A DNA stretch of 64,000 nucleotides. Source: Massilia forsythiae. Lineage in GTDB: Bacteria > Pseudomonadota > Gammaproteobacteria > Burkholderiales > Burkholderiaceae_D. Within the stretch, counting starts at the first letter, position 1. Every line of letters starts with the position of its first letter. Position numbers and translations under genes: made by a program. The stretch spans positions 3,658,001 through 3,722,000 of the forward strand of contig NZ_CP051685.1 in NCBI RefSeq assembly GCF_012849555.1, read 5' to 3'. Of this stretch, positions 43,157 to 51,905 are shown piece after piece. The notes beneath the pieces were generated by a model. It did no database searches. It was not told where the DNA came from and was given only the letters and a program-made list of their open reading frames with translations.

Positions 43157-44481
43157 ATGTCCAGCGCATCCTGAACATCGCCCTCGGCAACGACCAGGAC
43201 GTGGTGCTGGTGCGCCAGCGCGCGCGCCAGGTCTCCAGCCTGCTCGGCTTTTCGCAGCAGGACCAGGTGCGCATCGCCACCGCGGTGTCGGAAGCGGCGC
43301 GCGCCGCCTGCCAGATGCGCTTCGGCGGGCGCGCCGTGTTCCAGCTGCGCGACAGCGGCCGTTTGCAGCGCCTGGAAATGGTGGTCAGCGCCGGCGCCGG
43401 CGCCTTCGGCCGCCTGCCCGAGGCGGTGGTGGCGACCGCCTGCCGCCTGATGGACGAATGCGCGCTGGACGAGGAAACGCCGACGATCACCATGGTCCGT
43501 ACCCTGCCGGGGCGCGACCATGTCGGGCCGGAGCGGCTGGCCGAACTGGGCGCCCAGCTGGCCAGGGACAGCGCGGTGGCGAATACCTATCTCGAGGTGC
43601 ATTTGCAGAACCGCGAACTGGTGTCGACCCTGGCCGAGCTGCGCGAGCGCCAGGAAGACCTGCTGGCGCTGACGCGCGAGCTGGAAGACACCAACCGCGG
43701 CATCGTCGCGCTGTACGCCGAGATCGAGGACAAGGCCGAGCGCCTGCGCAAGGCCGACGAGATGAAGTCGCGCTTCCTGTCGAACACCAGCCACGAGCTG
43801 CGCACGCCGTTGTCGTCGATCCGCGCGCTGGCCCAGCTGCTGCTGGACCGCATGGACGGCGACCTGACTGAGGAGCAGGAGCGCCAAGTGAAATTCATCG
43901 CCAGCGCCGCGTTCGACCTGTCGGAACTGGTCAATGACCTGCTCGACCTGGCCAAGATCGAGGCCGGCAAGGTCGACCTGCATCCGGCGCCGGTGGCGGT
44001 CGATAACCTGTTCCGCGCCTTGAAGGGCATGCTGCGCCCGCTGGTGGACGACGCCCGGGTGGAACTGGTGTTCGAGATCGACGGCGAGGTGCCGGTGTTC
44101 GAATCGGACGAAGGCAAGATCTCGCAGGTGCTGCGCAACTTTATCTCGAACGCCCTGAAATTCACCGAGCAGGGCAGCGTGCGTGTCGGCGCCGCCTGGG
44201 ACGCCGCCGGGGAGATTCGCCTGACGGTGGCCGACAGCGGCATCGGCATCAGCCCGGACAACCTGCAGCTGATCTTCGAAGAGTTCAGCCAGATCGAACA
44301 TCCGCTGCAGCGGCGCAGCAAGGGCACCGGCCTCGGCCTGCCGCTGTGCCGCAAGCTGGCGGCGCTGCTCGGAGGGCGCGTCGACGTGGCCAGCCGGGTC
44401 GGCCAGGGATCCACCTTCAGCCTGATCCTGCCGCGCCGCTTCCCGGCGCAGGATCGGCATCGCCAGGACGGCAACCAATAA
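43153..44481 (+). CDS. Sensor histidine kinase with N-terminal RsbW-like domain
   Basis: A 442-residue kinase. N-terminal ~130 residues resemble the anti-sigma/RsbT fold: VRQRARQVSSLLGFSQQDQV and IATAVSEAARAACQMRFGG, but the ATP-binding G boxes look degenerate. A coiled coil (about 145-205) leads to the HisKA domain with KSRFLSNTSHELRTPLSSIR (phospho-His) and a HATPase_c: NFISNALKFTEQGSVR, VADSGIGISPDNL and GTGLGLPLCRKLAALLGG. No membrane span, so cytosolic. The stressosome signal probably enters by the N-terminal domain; this is inference. Confidence 0.92.
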   Translation: MNVQRILNIALGNDQDVVLVRQRARQVSSLLGFSQQDQVRIATAVSEAARAACQMRFGGRAVFQLRDSGRLQRLEMVVSAGAGAFGRLPEAVVATACRLMDECALDEETPTITMVRTLPGRDHVGPERLAELGAQLARDSAVANTYLEVHLQNRELVSTLAELRERQEDLLALTRELEDTNRGIVALYAEIEDKAERLRKADEMKSRFLSNTSHELRTPLSSIRALAQLLLDRMDGDLTEEQERQVKFIASAAFDLSELVNDLLDLAKIEAGKVDLHPAPVAVDNLFRALKGMLRPLVDDARVELVFEIDGEVPVFESDEGKISQVLRNFISNALKFTEQGSVRVGAAWDAAGEIRLTVADSGIGISPDNLQLIFEEFSQIEHPLQRRSKGTGLGLPLCRKLAALLGGRVDVASRVGQGSTFSLILPRRFPAQDRHRQDGNQ

Positions 44482-44486
44482 CCCTT

Positions 44487-46376
44487 ATGAACAATCCCTC
44501 CCTGATCCTGAACGTCGACGACAACGACGGCGCCCGCTACGCCAAGACCCGCATCCTGCAGAGCGCCGGATTCCAGGTGGTCGAGGCCAGCAACGGCACC
44601 GATGCGCTGGCGCTCACGCGCCGCGGCGACATCGCGCTGGTGCTGCTGGACGTGAAGCTGCCCGACATTAACGGCCTGGAAGTCTGCCGCCGCATCAAGG
44701 CCGACCCGGACAGCGCCGCCGTGCTGGTGCTGCAGACCTCGGCCGCGCTGACCGGGCGCGCCGACCGCATCCGCGGCCTGGACGGCGGCGCCGACAATTA
44801 TCTCGCGGCGCCGATCGAGGCCGACGAACTGGTGGCCAACGTGAATGCGCTGCTGCGCATGCGCCATACCCAGGGCGCGCTGCGCGAGAGCGAGGAGCGC
44901 TTCCGCCAGCTGACCGACAACATCGAGGACGTGTTCTGGATGTTCTCGCTGCCGGCGCGCAAGCTCGAATACGTCAGTCCGGCCTACGCCGCGATCTGGG
45001 GCCGCGACGCCGACAGCCTGGCGCGCGACCCGGCCAGCTGGATGGAAGCGGTGCATGCCGGCGACCGCGACTACGTGGCCTCGCTGTGGAGCGCGGTGCA
45101 GGAGGTGCCGCACTACGACGCCGAGTACCGCATCGTGCTGAGGGACGGCGCCGTACGCTGGGTGCGCGACCGCCTGTTCCCGGTGCGCGACCGCCGCGGC
45201 GAGGTATACCGGGTGGCGCGCGTCACCAGCGACATCACGCGCCGGCGCGAGATGGAAGGCTTGCTGCGCGCCGCCGACAACAACAAGAACGAGTTCCTGG
45301 CGACGCTGGCGCACGAGCTGCGCAATCCGCTCTCGCCGATCCGCAACGCGGCGGCGCTGCTGGGCGCCACCGGCGCCGGCGCCCAGGAACGGCAGGCCAA
45401 GGCGCGCGAGGTGATCACGCGCCAGGTCGACCACCTGGCGCACCTGGTCGACGACCTGCTGGACGTGGCGCGCATCTCGGAAGGCAAGATCGTGCTGCGC
45501 AGGGAAGAGGTCGAGCTGGGCGCCGTGATCGCCCAGGCGATCGAGACCGCCGGTCCCCTGATCGCGGCGCGCGGCCACCAGCTGGAAGTCGATGCGCCGG
45601 CCGAGCAGGTATGGGTCGACGGCGATCCGGTGCGCCTGGCGCAATCGATGGGCAACCTGCTGCACAACGCCGCCAAGTTCACGCCGACCGGCGGCAAGAT
45701 CCGCGTCGGGGTCGAGGTGGATGGCACCGTGGTGCGCATCGCCGTGCAGGACAACGGCATCGGCATCGCCGAGGACAATCTGTCGCGCATCTTCGGCATG
45801 TTCACCCAGGCCGCGCTGCCGCCAGACCGCGCCCAGGAGGGACTCGGGATCGGCCTGTCGCTGGTGTCGCGCCTGCTGGAGATGCACGGCGGCCACCTGT
45901 CGGCGGCCAGCCCCGGCATCGGCCTGGGCAGCACCTTCACGGTGGAGCTGCCGGTGCTGCGCACCGCCCAGCCGCAGGCGCAGGAAGAGGCCGGCGCCGC
46001 CTTGCCGGCCCCGGCCAGCGGCGGGCGCCGCGTGCTGCTGGTGGACGACAACGTCGACGCCATGGATATGATGGCCTTCCTGCTGGCCGAGATGGGCTAC
46101 GACCCCACCACCACCACCGACGGCGGCAACTTGGTGCCGCTGGCGCTGGAGCGGCATCCGGACGTGATCGTGCTGGACATCGGCCTGCCGGGCGTGGACG
46201 GCTACGAGCTGGCGCGCCGCCTGAAGCAGCATCCGGAACTGAAGTCGATCCGGCTGGTGGCGCACACCGGCTACGGCTCGCCCGAAGACCGGCGCAAGGC
46301 GCACGAGGCGGGGTTCGATGCGCACCTGGTCAAGCCGGCCGAGCTGGCCGACCTGGAAAAGGCCTTGCAGGGGTAG
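44487..46376 (+). CDS. Hybrid REC-PAS-histidine kinase-REC protein
   Basis: A 629-residue hybrid kinase. Domains in order: receiver (about 5-120, NVDDNDGARY, phospho-Asp in LVLLDVKLPDINGLEV), PAS (about 135-260, FRQLTDNIEDVFWMF), HisKA (EFLATLAHELRNPLSPIRNA), HATPase_c (GNLLHNAAKFTPTGGK, VQDNGIGIAEDNLSRIF, GLGIGLSLVSRLLEMHGG), C-terminal receiver (about 510-629, VLLVDDNVDAMDMM, VIVLDIGLPGVDGYE). It starts five bases after the previous kinase. No DNA-binding domain, so output must go through another protein. Last gene of the stressosome operon. Confidence 0.94.
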   Translation: MNNPSLILNVDDNDGARYAKTRILQSAGFQVVEASNGTDALALTRRGDIALVLLDVKLPDINGLEVCRRIKADPDSAAVLVLQTSAALTGRADRIRGLDGGADNYLAAPIEADELVANVNALLRMRHTQGALRESEERFRQLTDNIEDVFWMFSLPARKLEYVSPAYAAIWGRDADSLARDPASWMEAVHAGDRDYVASLWSAVQEVPHYDAEYRIVLRDGAVRWVRDRLFPVRDRRGEVYRVARVTSDITRRREMEGLLRAADNNKNEFLATLAHELRNPLSPIRNAAALLGATGAGAQERQAKAREVITRQVDHLAHLVDDLLDVARISEGKIVLRREEVELGAVIAQAIETAGPLIAARGHQLEVDAPAEQVWVDGDPVRLAQSMGNLLHNAAKFTPTGGKIRVGVEVDGTVVRIAVQDNGIGIAEDNLSRIFGMFTQAALPPDRAQEGLGIGLSLVSRLLEMHGGHLSAASPGIGLGSTFTVELPVLRTAQPQAQEEAGAALPAPASGGRRVLLVDDNVDAMDMMAFLLAEMGYDPTTTTDGGNLVPLALERHPDVIVLDIGLPGVDGYELARRLKQHPELKSIRLVAHTGYGSPEDRRKAHEAGFDAHLVKPAELADLEKALQG

Positions 46377-46451
46377 GGTGCGTCACCGCACCGTTGGCGC
46401 GGCCATGGCGGTCTAAGCTGGCTGCGTCACCCACACCGAACGGAGGCCATC

Positions 46452-46640
46452 ATGCCCAAGGGCGCCAGTCCGAAACGCGAAGCCGAGTACAAGAAGCTCG
46501 AGACCGAATTCAAGAAGGAACACCGCTACCCCGGCCGCGAGGAAGAAGTCGCCGCGCGCATCGTCAACAAGCAGCGCGCCGAGCATGGGGAAACCAAGGA
46601 ATCGGCGCACGGCGGGTCGAAGCAGTCGGCCAAGAAGTAA
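46452..46640 (+). CDS. Small basic/acidic protein of 62 residues, conserved hypothetical
   Basis: A highly charged, soluble protein: GASPKREAEYKKLETEFKKE, then HRYPGREEEVAARIVNKQRA, ending in Lys/Ser-rich SKQSAKK. Proteins of this pattern are widespread in proteobacteria and sometimes labelled plasmid-stabilisation or stress-related, without firm evidence. A good ribosome site (CGGAGGCCATC) and the sequence conservation I recall support it being real. It follows the stressosome operon by 75 bases and might belong to its regulon, but no shared site is visible. Confidence 0.75.
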   Translation: MPKGASPKREAEYKKLETEFKKEHRYPGREEEVAARIVNKQRAEHGETKESAHGGSKQSAKK

Positions 46641-46650
46641 GCCGCTCCCG

Positions 46651-46790
46651 CGTCGTCCCCGCGCAGGCGGGGACCCATACTGAGGTCCTAGAGTCGACAG
46701 CTTGGAAGCATATGCTGTCTTTTCAATAAATCGGGTTTAGTTACTCACTATGGGTCCCCGCCAAGGCGCCCGGCCAGGGCGGGGACGACG
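46651..46790. repeat. Paired inverted REP element (BIME-like)
   Basis: CGTCGTCCCCGCGCAGGCGG GGACCCATACTGAG opens, and CTATGGGTCCCCGCC...GGGCGGGGACGACG closes. The right palindrome is enlarged by an extra AAGGCGCCCGGCCAG. It lies between the 62-residue protein and the M16 peptidase, which are convergent. Confidence 0.8.
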
Positions 46791-46808
46791 TGATTTCGCG
46801 GAGTGACG

Positions 46809-48242
46809 TCATTTGTCGGTGACGGTAAATTCACCGAACGCCTTCAGCTGTTCCCCCACCGCCTTTCTGTCCCCCACCACCACGATCGCCTGGTTCTCCG
46901 GCGCGAAATACTTCTTCGCCACCTCGCGCACCTGCTCCGGCGTGACCTTCTCGATCAGCGGCACGTACTGCGCCAGGAATTCCGGCGGCAGGCCGACCAG
47001 CCAGTTGTTCGCCAGCGTGCCGGCCACGGCGCGCTGCATCTGGTTGCTCAGCAGGTAGTTGCCGGCCACGTAGCGCTTGTGCATGCGCATCTCGTCGGGC
47101 GCCACCAGTTCGCTGCCGATGCGCTTGTATTCGTTGAAGGTTTCGGTGAGCGCGGCGCCGGTGACGTCGTTGCGCACGTCGGCGCCGCCGACGATGCTGC
47201 CGCCTTCGCGCAGCAGGCGCGCACCGGCCGAGGCGCCGTAGGTATAGCCCTTTTCCTCGCGCAGCTTGATGTTCACGCGGCTGGAAAAGCCGCCGCCCAG
47301 GATCGTGCCGGCCAGGCGCAGCGGCACCTGGTCCTGGGCGGTGGCGGCGATGCCGGGCCCGCCCAGGCGCACCGTCGACTGCACGCTGCCGGCGCGTTCC
47401 AGCAGCAGGCGCACCGGCTTGACGCCGCCTGCCAGCGGCGGGACTTCCGGCGCGGCCTCGCCGCTGCCCTTCCAGTCGCCGAACGCCTGCTGCGCCAGCT
47501 TCATCGCATCGGCTTCCTTGATGCGGCCGGCAATCACCAGCAGCGCGCGCTCGGGGCGGAAGCGCCTGGCGTGCTCGCTGCGCAGCAGCGCCTCGTCGGT
47601 GGCGCCGATCGATTCCGCGGTCGGCTGGGTATGACCGTACGGGTGTTCGCCGTACACCGTACGGCTCAGCGCGCGCTCGGCGCGAAAGCGCGGCTGGGTC
47701 TCGGCCACGCGCAGCGACTGCAGCGCGTTGGCCTTGGCCAGCGCGACTTCGCCGGCCGGGAACGACGGCGTGCGCGCGACCTCCGCCAGCAGCCCCATCA
47801 TGGCGCCGGCCTGCGAAGCCAGGGCGTTGGCCGAGACCGAGATGCCGTCGGCGCCGGCGCCGGCCGCCACCGCGCCGCCCATGCCCTGGGCGGCTTCGGC
47901 GATGGCGCGCGAATCGCGCCTGGCCGTGCCTTCGTTGAGCAGGCCGGCCAGCAGCTCGGCGAAGCCCGGATGCGCGGCATCGTCGGCGCCGAAGCCGGCG
48001 CCGCGCACGGCCAGCACCATGTCCACGCGCGGCACGCCGGCGCGCGGCACCACCCACACCTGCAGGCCGTTGGCCAGGGTCTTCCTGCCGATGTGCGGCG
48101 CCGGCAGCGGCTTGTCCTTGCCGTAGGCGGGCATGCCGGCCGGGGCCTTGGCGGCTGCCGCAGCATCGGCTGGCGGCGCCCCGTGCGCGCCGGCGCTTGC
48201 CAAGGCGCCGGCAACGGCCAGTGTCAGCATCAGTTTGTTCAT
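46809..48242 (-). CDS. M16 peptidase-family protein, non-catalytic subunit type
   Basis: A 477-residue exported protein (signal MNKLMLTLAVAGALASAGAHG) with two M16 folds. The zinc site HxxEH is absent: the matching stretch reads DDAAHPGFAELLAGLLNEGT. The C-terminal half has GGGFSSRVNIKLREEKGYTY, the conserved R/Y substrate pair of the non-catalytic subunits in heterodimeric M16B peptidases (like mitochondrial MPP-alpha and bacterial YmxG pairs). It starts 11 bases after the upstream M16 gene, so the two almost certainly form a dimer in the periplasm. Confidence 0.88.
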   Translation of the reverse strand: MNKLMLTLAVAGALASAGAHGAPPADAAAAAKAPAGMPAYGKDKPLPAPHIGRKTLANGLQVWVVPRAGVPRVDMVLAVRGAGFGADDAAHPGFAELLAGLLNEGTARRDSRAIAEAAQGMGGAVAAGAGADGISVSANALASQAGAMMGLLAEVARTPSFPAGEVALAKANALQSLRVAETQPRFRAERALSRTVYGEHPYGHTQPTAESIGATDEALLRSEHARRFRPERALLVIAGRIKEADAMKLAQQAFGDWKGSGEAAPEVPPLAGGVKPVRLLLERAGSVQSTVRLGGPGIAATAQDQVPLRLAGTILGGGFSSRVNIKLREEKGYTYGASAGARLLREGGSIVGGADVRNDVTGAALTETFNEYKRIGSELVAPDEMRMHKRYVAGNYLLSNQMQRAVAGTLANNWLVGLPPEFLAQYVPLIEKVTPEQVREVAKKYFAPENQAIVVVGDRKAVGEQLKAFGEFTVTDK

Positions 48243-48253
48243 CGAGGCGCTCC

Positions 48254-49717
48254 TCATTGTTTGGTGCCGGCCGGCGGGGTGCCGGCAGCGGGCGTGGCCG
48301 GTTTGCCGGCAGGGGCGGGCGCGGTCGCCGCGGCGTTGGCCGGCGTCGGCGCGGCCGGCGAGGCTGGCGTCCTGGCAGCCGGCCTGCGGTCGATCACGGT
48401 GCGGTTGGCCGGCACCAGGTAAATCGCGGCCACACGCTGGATGTCGCCGGAAGTGACGCCGTCGATCCAGCCCGGCACCTTGTTGACCACGTCGGCATCG
48501 CCCCACAGCGTCTGCAGCTTGGCCAGGGTGTCGGCGCGGCTCAGGAAGTTTTCCAGGCGGTTGTTCCAGCTGGCCAGCATGCGCGTCTTGACGCGCTTCA
48601 GGGTGGCGGCGTCGACGCCGTTTTTCGCGATCTTGCCGATCTCTTCGTCCATCGCCGCCAGCATGGCGTCGGCGCTGCCGTTCGGCTTGTACAGGCCGGT
48701 TACCGTGAACAGGGTCGGACCGTCGTATTCGAACGGGCCGGTGAGGCCGAAGCCGCCCGATACGTTGAGCGCGATCTCGCGGCCCTTGACCAGGCCCTGG
48801 TACAGCAGCGAGGCGTCGCCGCCGGCCAGCAGCTCGGCCAGCATCGCCATCGGCGCCTGGTCGCGGCTGGCGCGCGCCGGTACCTTCCAGCCGGCGGCGA
48901 CCGCCGGCACCTGGGCCAGCGCGTCGCTCTGCTCGATGCGCTTTTCCTGCGTGTTCAAGCCTTCGCTGAAATCGCTCGGCTTCGGGGTTGGGCGCGCCGC
49001 GATGGCGCCGAAGTACTTCTGCGCCAGGGCGAAGCCCTGGGCCGGGGTGAGGTCGCCGGCGATCGCCAGCACCGCGTTGTTGGGGCCGTAGTAGTCGCGG
49101 TGGAAGGCGCGCACGTCGTCCAGGCTGGCGCCTTCCAGGTCCTCGAAGCTGCCGTAGCCGTCGTGGTTGTTTTCCCACTTCTGGAACGCCAGCTGGCTGA
49201 TGTCGATCCACGAGAACGCGCCGTAGGGCTGGTTCTTGACGTTGACGCGGATTTCTTCCTTGACCACGTCCTGCTGGTTCTTCAGCGTGGCCGGGTTGAA
49301 GTCGAGCGTCTTCATACGGTCCGCTTCCAGCCACAGGATCGGCTCGATGCTGGACACCGGCGCGGTCTCGATGTAGTTGGTGAAGTCGGGCCGGGTGGAA
49401 CCGTTGTTGTTGCCGCCCCCGCCGGTGATGGTGCGGTCGAACACGCCCTTCGGCGCGTTCGGCGTGCCCTGGAACATCAGGTGTTCGAACAGGTGGGCGA
49501 AGCCGGTGCGGTTGCGCGGCTCCAGCCGCATGCCGACGTGGTACACGACCGACACGCCCACGGTGGGCGAGCTGTGGTCTTCGGAGACGACGACCGTCAG
49601 GCCGTTGTCGAGCTTCTTGACGTGGACCGGCAGTTTCCACTGGTCGCTGCTCGCGGCGCAGGCCGGCAGCGAAAGGGCCAGGCCGGCCAGCAGAAAGGGT
49701 AATTGGCGCATGCGCAT
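48254..49717 (-). CDS. M16 zinc metallopeptidase, catalytic subunit
   Basis: A 487-residue exported pitrilysin-type peptidase; signal peptide RMRQLPFLLAGLALSLPACA. The zinc motif HLFEH is in RTGFAHLFEHLMFQGTPN, and the downstream Glu in DVVKEEIRVNVKNQPYG (about 75 residues later). The C-terminal half has GGDASLLYQGLVKGREIALN. A tail of about 50 residues is Pro/Ala/Thr-rich. Expected to cleave peptides in the periplasm as a heterodimer with the next gene's product. ATG follows AAGAGGTCATCG. Confidence 0.92.
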   Translation of the reverse strand: MRMRQLPFLLAGLALSLPACAASSDQWKLPVHVKKLDNGLTVVVSEDHSSPTVGVSVVYHVGMRLEPRNRTGFAHLFEHLMFQGTPNAPKGVFDRTITGGGGNNNGSTRPDFTNYIETAPVSSIEPILWLEADRMKTLDFNPATLKNQQDVVKEEIRVNVKNQPYGAFSWIDISQLAFQKWENNHDGYGSFEDLEGASLDDVRAFHRDYYGPNNAVLAIAGDLTPAQGFALAQKYFGAIAARPTPKPSDFSEGLNTQEKRIEQSDALAQVPAVAAGWKVPARASRDQAPMAMLAELLAGGDASLLYQGLVKGREIALNVSGGFGLTGPFEYDGPTLFTVTGLYKPNGSADAMLAAMDEEIGKIAKNGVDAATLKRVKTRMLASWNNRLENFLSRADTLAKLQTLWGDADVVNKVPGWIDGVTSGDIQRVAAIYLVPANRTVIDRRPAARTPASPAAPTPANAAATAPAPAGKPATPAAGTPPAGTKQ

Positions 49718-49980
49718 CGATGACCTCTTGGTTGGGTGTGCCGCTTATCTTAACGTAATGCAATGCAAATACGGAAATGTATGCATGTCGAGGTCGAGAC
49801 GGTGGCGGCGCCGGCGCCATGCCTGCCGCACACCGGTCGCATCCATGCGTCGCCTGGGTGGCCGTTTTTGCATTCCGTCGCAATCCGCTGGGCGCCTGTT
49901 CCGTTACCCCGTATTCTTGTCGTATCGGCCACCCGCGGCATGGGCGGCATTCGACAAGAACAAGACGAACGGGAGAATGC

Positions 49981-50742
49981 ATGAACAAGATGGTCACGCT
50001 CGGCATGGCGCAACTGGGCCTGTGGGCGGCGCTGGGAATCGCGCAGGCCGCGCCCGAGCCCGACACCCAGGTGCGCGTGGTCGACGCGCGCGTGGTGCGC
50101 GTGCGCCTGGACGGCGCGGTCGACCTGCGCATCCGCCAGGGCGGCACCCCGAGCCTGACCCTGAGCGGCGATCCGCGCTGGGTGGCCAGGACCACCACCG
50201 AGCAGCGCGGCGACACGCTGCGCATCGATTCCGAGATGCAGGGCAGGATGCGCCTGGGTTCGCTGCACGCCGAACTGATCCTGCCCGCGCTGCGCGAGGT
50301 GGTGTCGGAAAGCCTGGGCGCGACCGAGGTCACCGGCTTTTCCGGCGACGACCTGGCGCTGACCCTGGACGGCGCCGGGTCGATGCGCGTGTCCGCCAGC
50401 TACCGTACCGTGAGCGCCAACCTGGGCGGCATCGGCAGCATGCAGCTGCAGGGCCTGGACAGCGAGGTCGTGTCGCTCAGCCTGCAGGGCGCCGGCTTCG
50501 TGATGCTGAGCGGACGGACGCGCCTGCTGAAGGCCGACCTGGCCGGCCTGGGCAACCTGGACGCCCAGCAGTTCAGCGCCGATTCGGTCGACGTCGACCT
50601 GTCCGGCCTGGGCAACGCCAGCGTGACGGCGCACCGCAACGCCAACCTGAACCTGTCGGGACTGGGGTCGGTCACAGTGTATGGCAAGCCGCTGAACCGC
50701 AAGGTGGCCCTGGACGGCCTGGGCAAGGTGAGTTGGAAGTAA
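49981..50742 (+). CDS. GIN-domain (DUF2807) exported protein
   Basis: A 253-residue exported protein: signal ATG...QLGLWAALGIAQA-APEP. The rest is a right-handed beta-helix-like GIN domain with repeats built on LxGxGxxxLxG: VSLSLQGAGFVMLSG, KADLAGLGNLDAQQFSADSV and VDVDLSGLGNASVTAHRNAN. DUF2807 proteins are predicted surface adhesins, without known ligand. It is followed nine bases later by the Sel1 gene, probably in one transcript. Confidence 0.85.
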   Translation: MNKMVTLGMAQLGLWAALGIAQAAPEPDTQVRVVDARVVRVRLDGAVDLRIRQGGTPSLTLSGDPRWVARTTTEQRGDTLRIDSEMQGRMRLGSLHAELILPALREVVSESLGATEVTGFSGDDLALTLDGAGSMRVSASYRTVSANLGGIGSMQLQGLDSEVVSLSLQGAGFVMLSGRTRLLKADLAGLGNLDAQQFSADSVDVDLSGLGNASVTAHRNANLNLSGLGSVTVYGKPLNRKVALDGLGKVSWK

Positions 50743-50750
50743 TCCGGACG

Positions 50751-51362
50751 ATGAAAAAACTGACCATTGCAATCCTGTTCGCGCTCGGCCTGCACGGCAG
50801 CGCGCTGGCCGGGCTGGCCGAGGGCGCCAGCGCCTACAACGCCCGCAACTATGCGCTGGCCCTGAAGGAAGTCACGCCGCTGGCGCAGGCCGGCAACGCC
50901 GAGGCGCAGCACCTGCTGGGCCTGATGTACTACATGGGACGCGGCGTGCGGCGCGACTACAGGCAGGCCTTCGCCTGGCACTACAAGGCGGCCCAGCAGG
51001 GCAAGGCCGACGCCCAGTACGTGGTCGGCGCCATGTACTACACCGGCAACGCGGTGCCGCAGGACCAGCTGCTGGCCGTGCAGTGGTTCCGCAAGGCGGC
51101 CGAGCAGTCGCACCCGGACGCGCAGTACGCGCTCGGCCTGATGTACCGCTACCACGTGGCCGGCATGCCGCAGGACATGGTGATCGCCTACATGCTGTGG
51201 AACCTGGCCGCCGCCAGCGGCCACCGCAACGCCACCGAGCAGCGCGCCGTCATCGCGCGCCAGATGAGCCAGGAGCAGATCGAGGAGGCGCAAGCCCTGT
51301 CGCGCAACTGGAAACCGGGCACCGCCTTGCCGACGCAGTCCAGGACCGGCAGCAGCGCCTGA
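50751..51362 (+). CDS. Sel1-like repeat protein, exported
   Basis: A 203-residue periplasmic protein: signal MKKLTIAILFALGLHGSALA. Three Sel1-like repeats: AEAQHLLGLMYYMGRGVRRD, ADAQYVVGAMYYTGNAVPQD and PDAQYALGLMYRYHVAGMPQ, each about 36 residues. The repeats form a helical scaffold for protein binding. The C-terminal helix (RAVIARQMSQEQIEEAQALS) and a basic tail end it. Function unknown; co-transcription with the GIN-domain protein is likely. Confidence 0.88.
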   Translation: MKKLTIAILFALGLHGSALAGLAEGASAYNARNYALALKEVTPLAQAGNAEAQHLLGLMYYMGRGVRRDYRQAFAWHYKAAQQGKADAQYVVGAMYYTGNAVPQDQLLAVQWFRKAAEQSHPDAQYALGLMYRYHVAGMPQDMVIAYMLWNLAAASGHRNATEQRAVIARQMSQEQIEEAQALSRNWKPGTALPTQSRTGSSA

Positions 51363-51536
51363 GCGATCCGGTATCGCCGCCATGGCCCAGGTGCAGGCCC
51401 ACGCGCCATGGAGCGCGCGTCCTACGCCGGCATGGCGTGCGCACGCTGGGCGAACCCGGCCGCTGTGGCTACCATGGATTGGTCCCGGCCGGTCATGTCG
51501 ACCAGGCAGCGCGGACATCCACCAGCGGAGGCGATC

Positions 51537-51794
51537 ATGGCATCGAATAAACAGGGCGGCGGCAACAAGCAGAGCAGCGGCAACAAGCAGGGCAGCAGCA
51601 ACAAGCAAGGCAGCGGCAACAAACAGAGCGTGGGCGGCGGGCGCGGCTTCGCCTCGATGGACCCGCAGCGCCAGCGCGAGATCGCGGCGCAGGGCGGCCG
51701 CGCCGCCCATGCCTCGGGCAATGCCCACGAATTCACGTCGGAAGAAGCGCGCCGCGCCGGTTCGATGAGCCACAAGAACGACGGCAAGCGGTGA
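51537..51794 (+). CDS. KGG-domain stress-type protein (YciG/Con-10 like)
   Basis: An 85-residue hydrophilic protein. The N terminus repeats Asn-Lys-Gln with Gly/Ser (GNKQSSGNKQGSSNKQGSGN), likely disordered. Then two KGG-type units: GFASMDPQRQREIAAQGGRA and FTSEEARRAGSMSHKN, known from Con-10 and E. coli YciG, which are induced in stationary phase or by stress. ATG 51537 follows GCGGAGGCGATC. An upstream in-frame ATG would add 43 unrelated residues and is rejected. Confidence 0.82.
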   Translation: MASNKQGGGNKQSSGNKQGSSNKQGSGNKQSVGGGRGFASMDPQRQREIAAQGGRAAHASGNAHEFTSEEARRAGSMSHKNDGKR

Positions 51795-51905
51795 TCGGCG
51801 CGCCGCCATGCGATCGGCCCCGGAAATCGCTCGCTTGTGCATGAAACCGATTTCATATACCCTTGCCCGCATTTCAATTCCGCTAATCGAAGGGCAGGGG
51901 ACGGC

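Noticed and set aside
49763..49984. Plus-strand frame of 73 codons ahead of the GIN-domain gene
   Set aside because: It lies in the divergent promoter region, lacks a ribosome site and has no conserved features.
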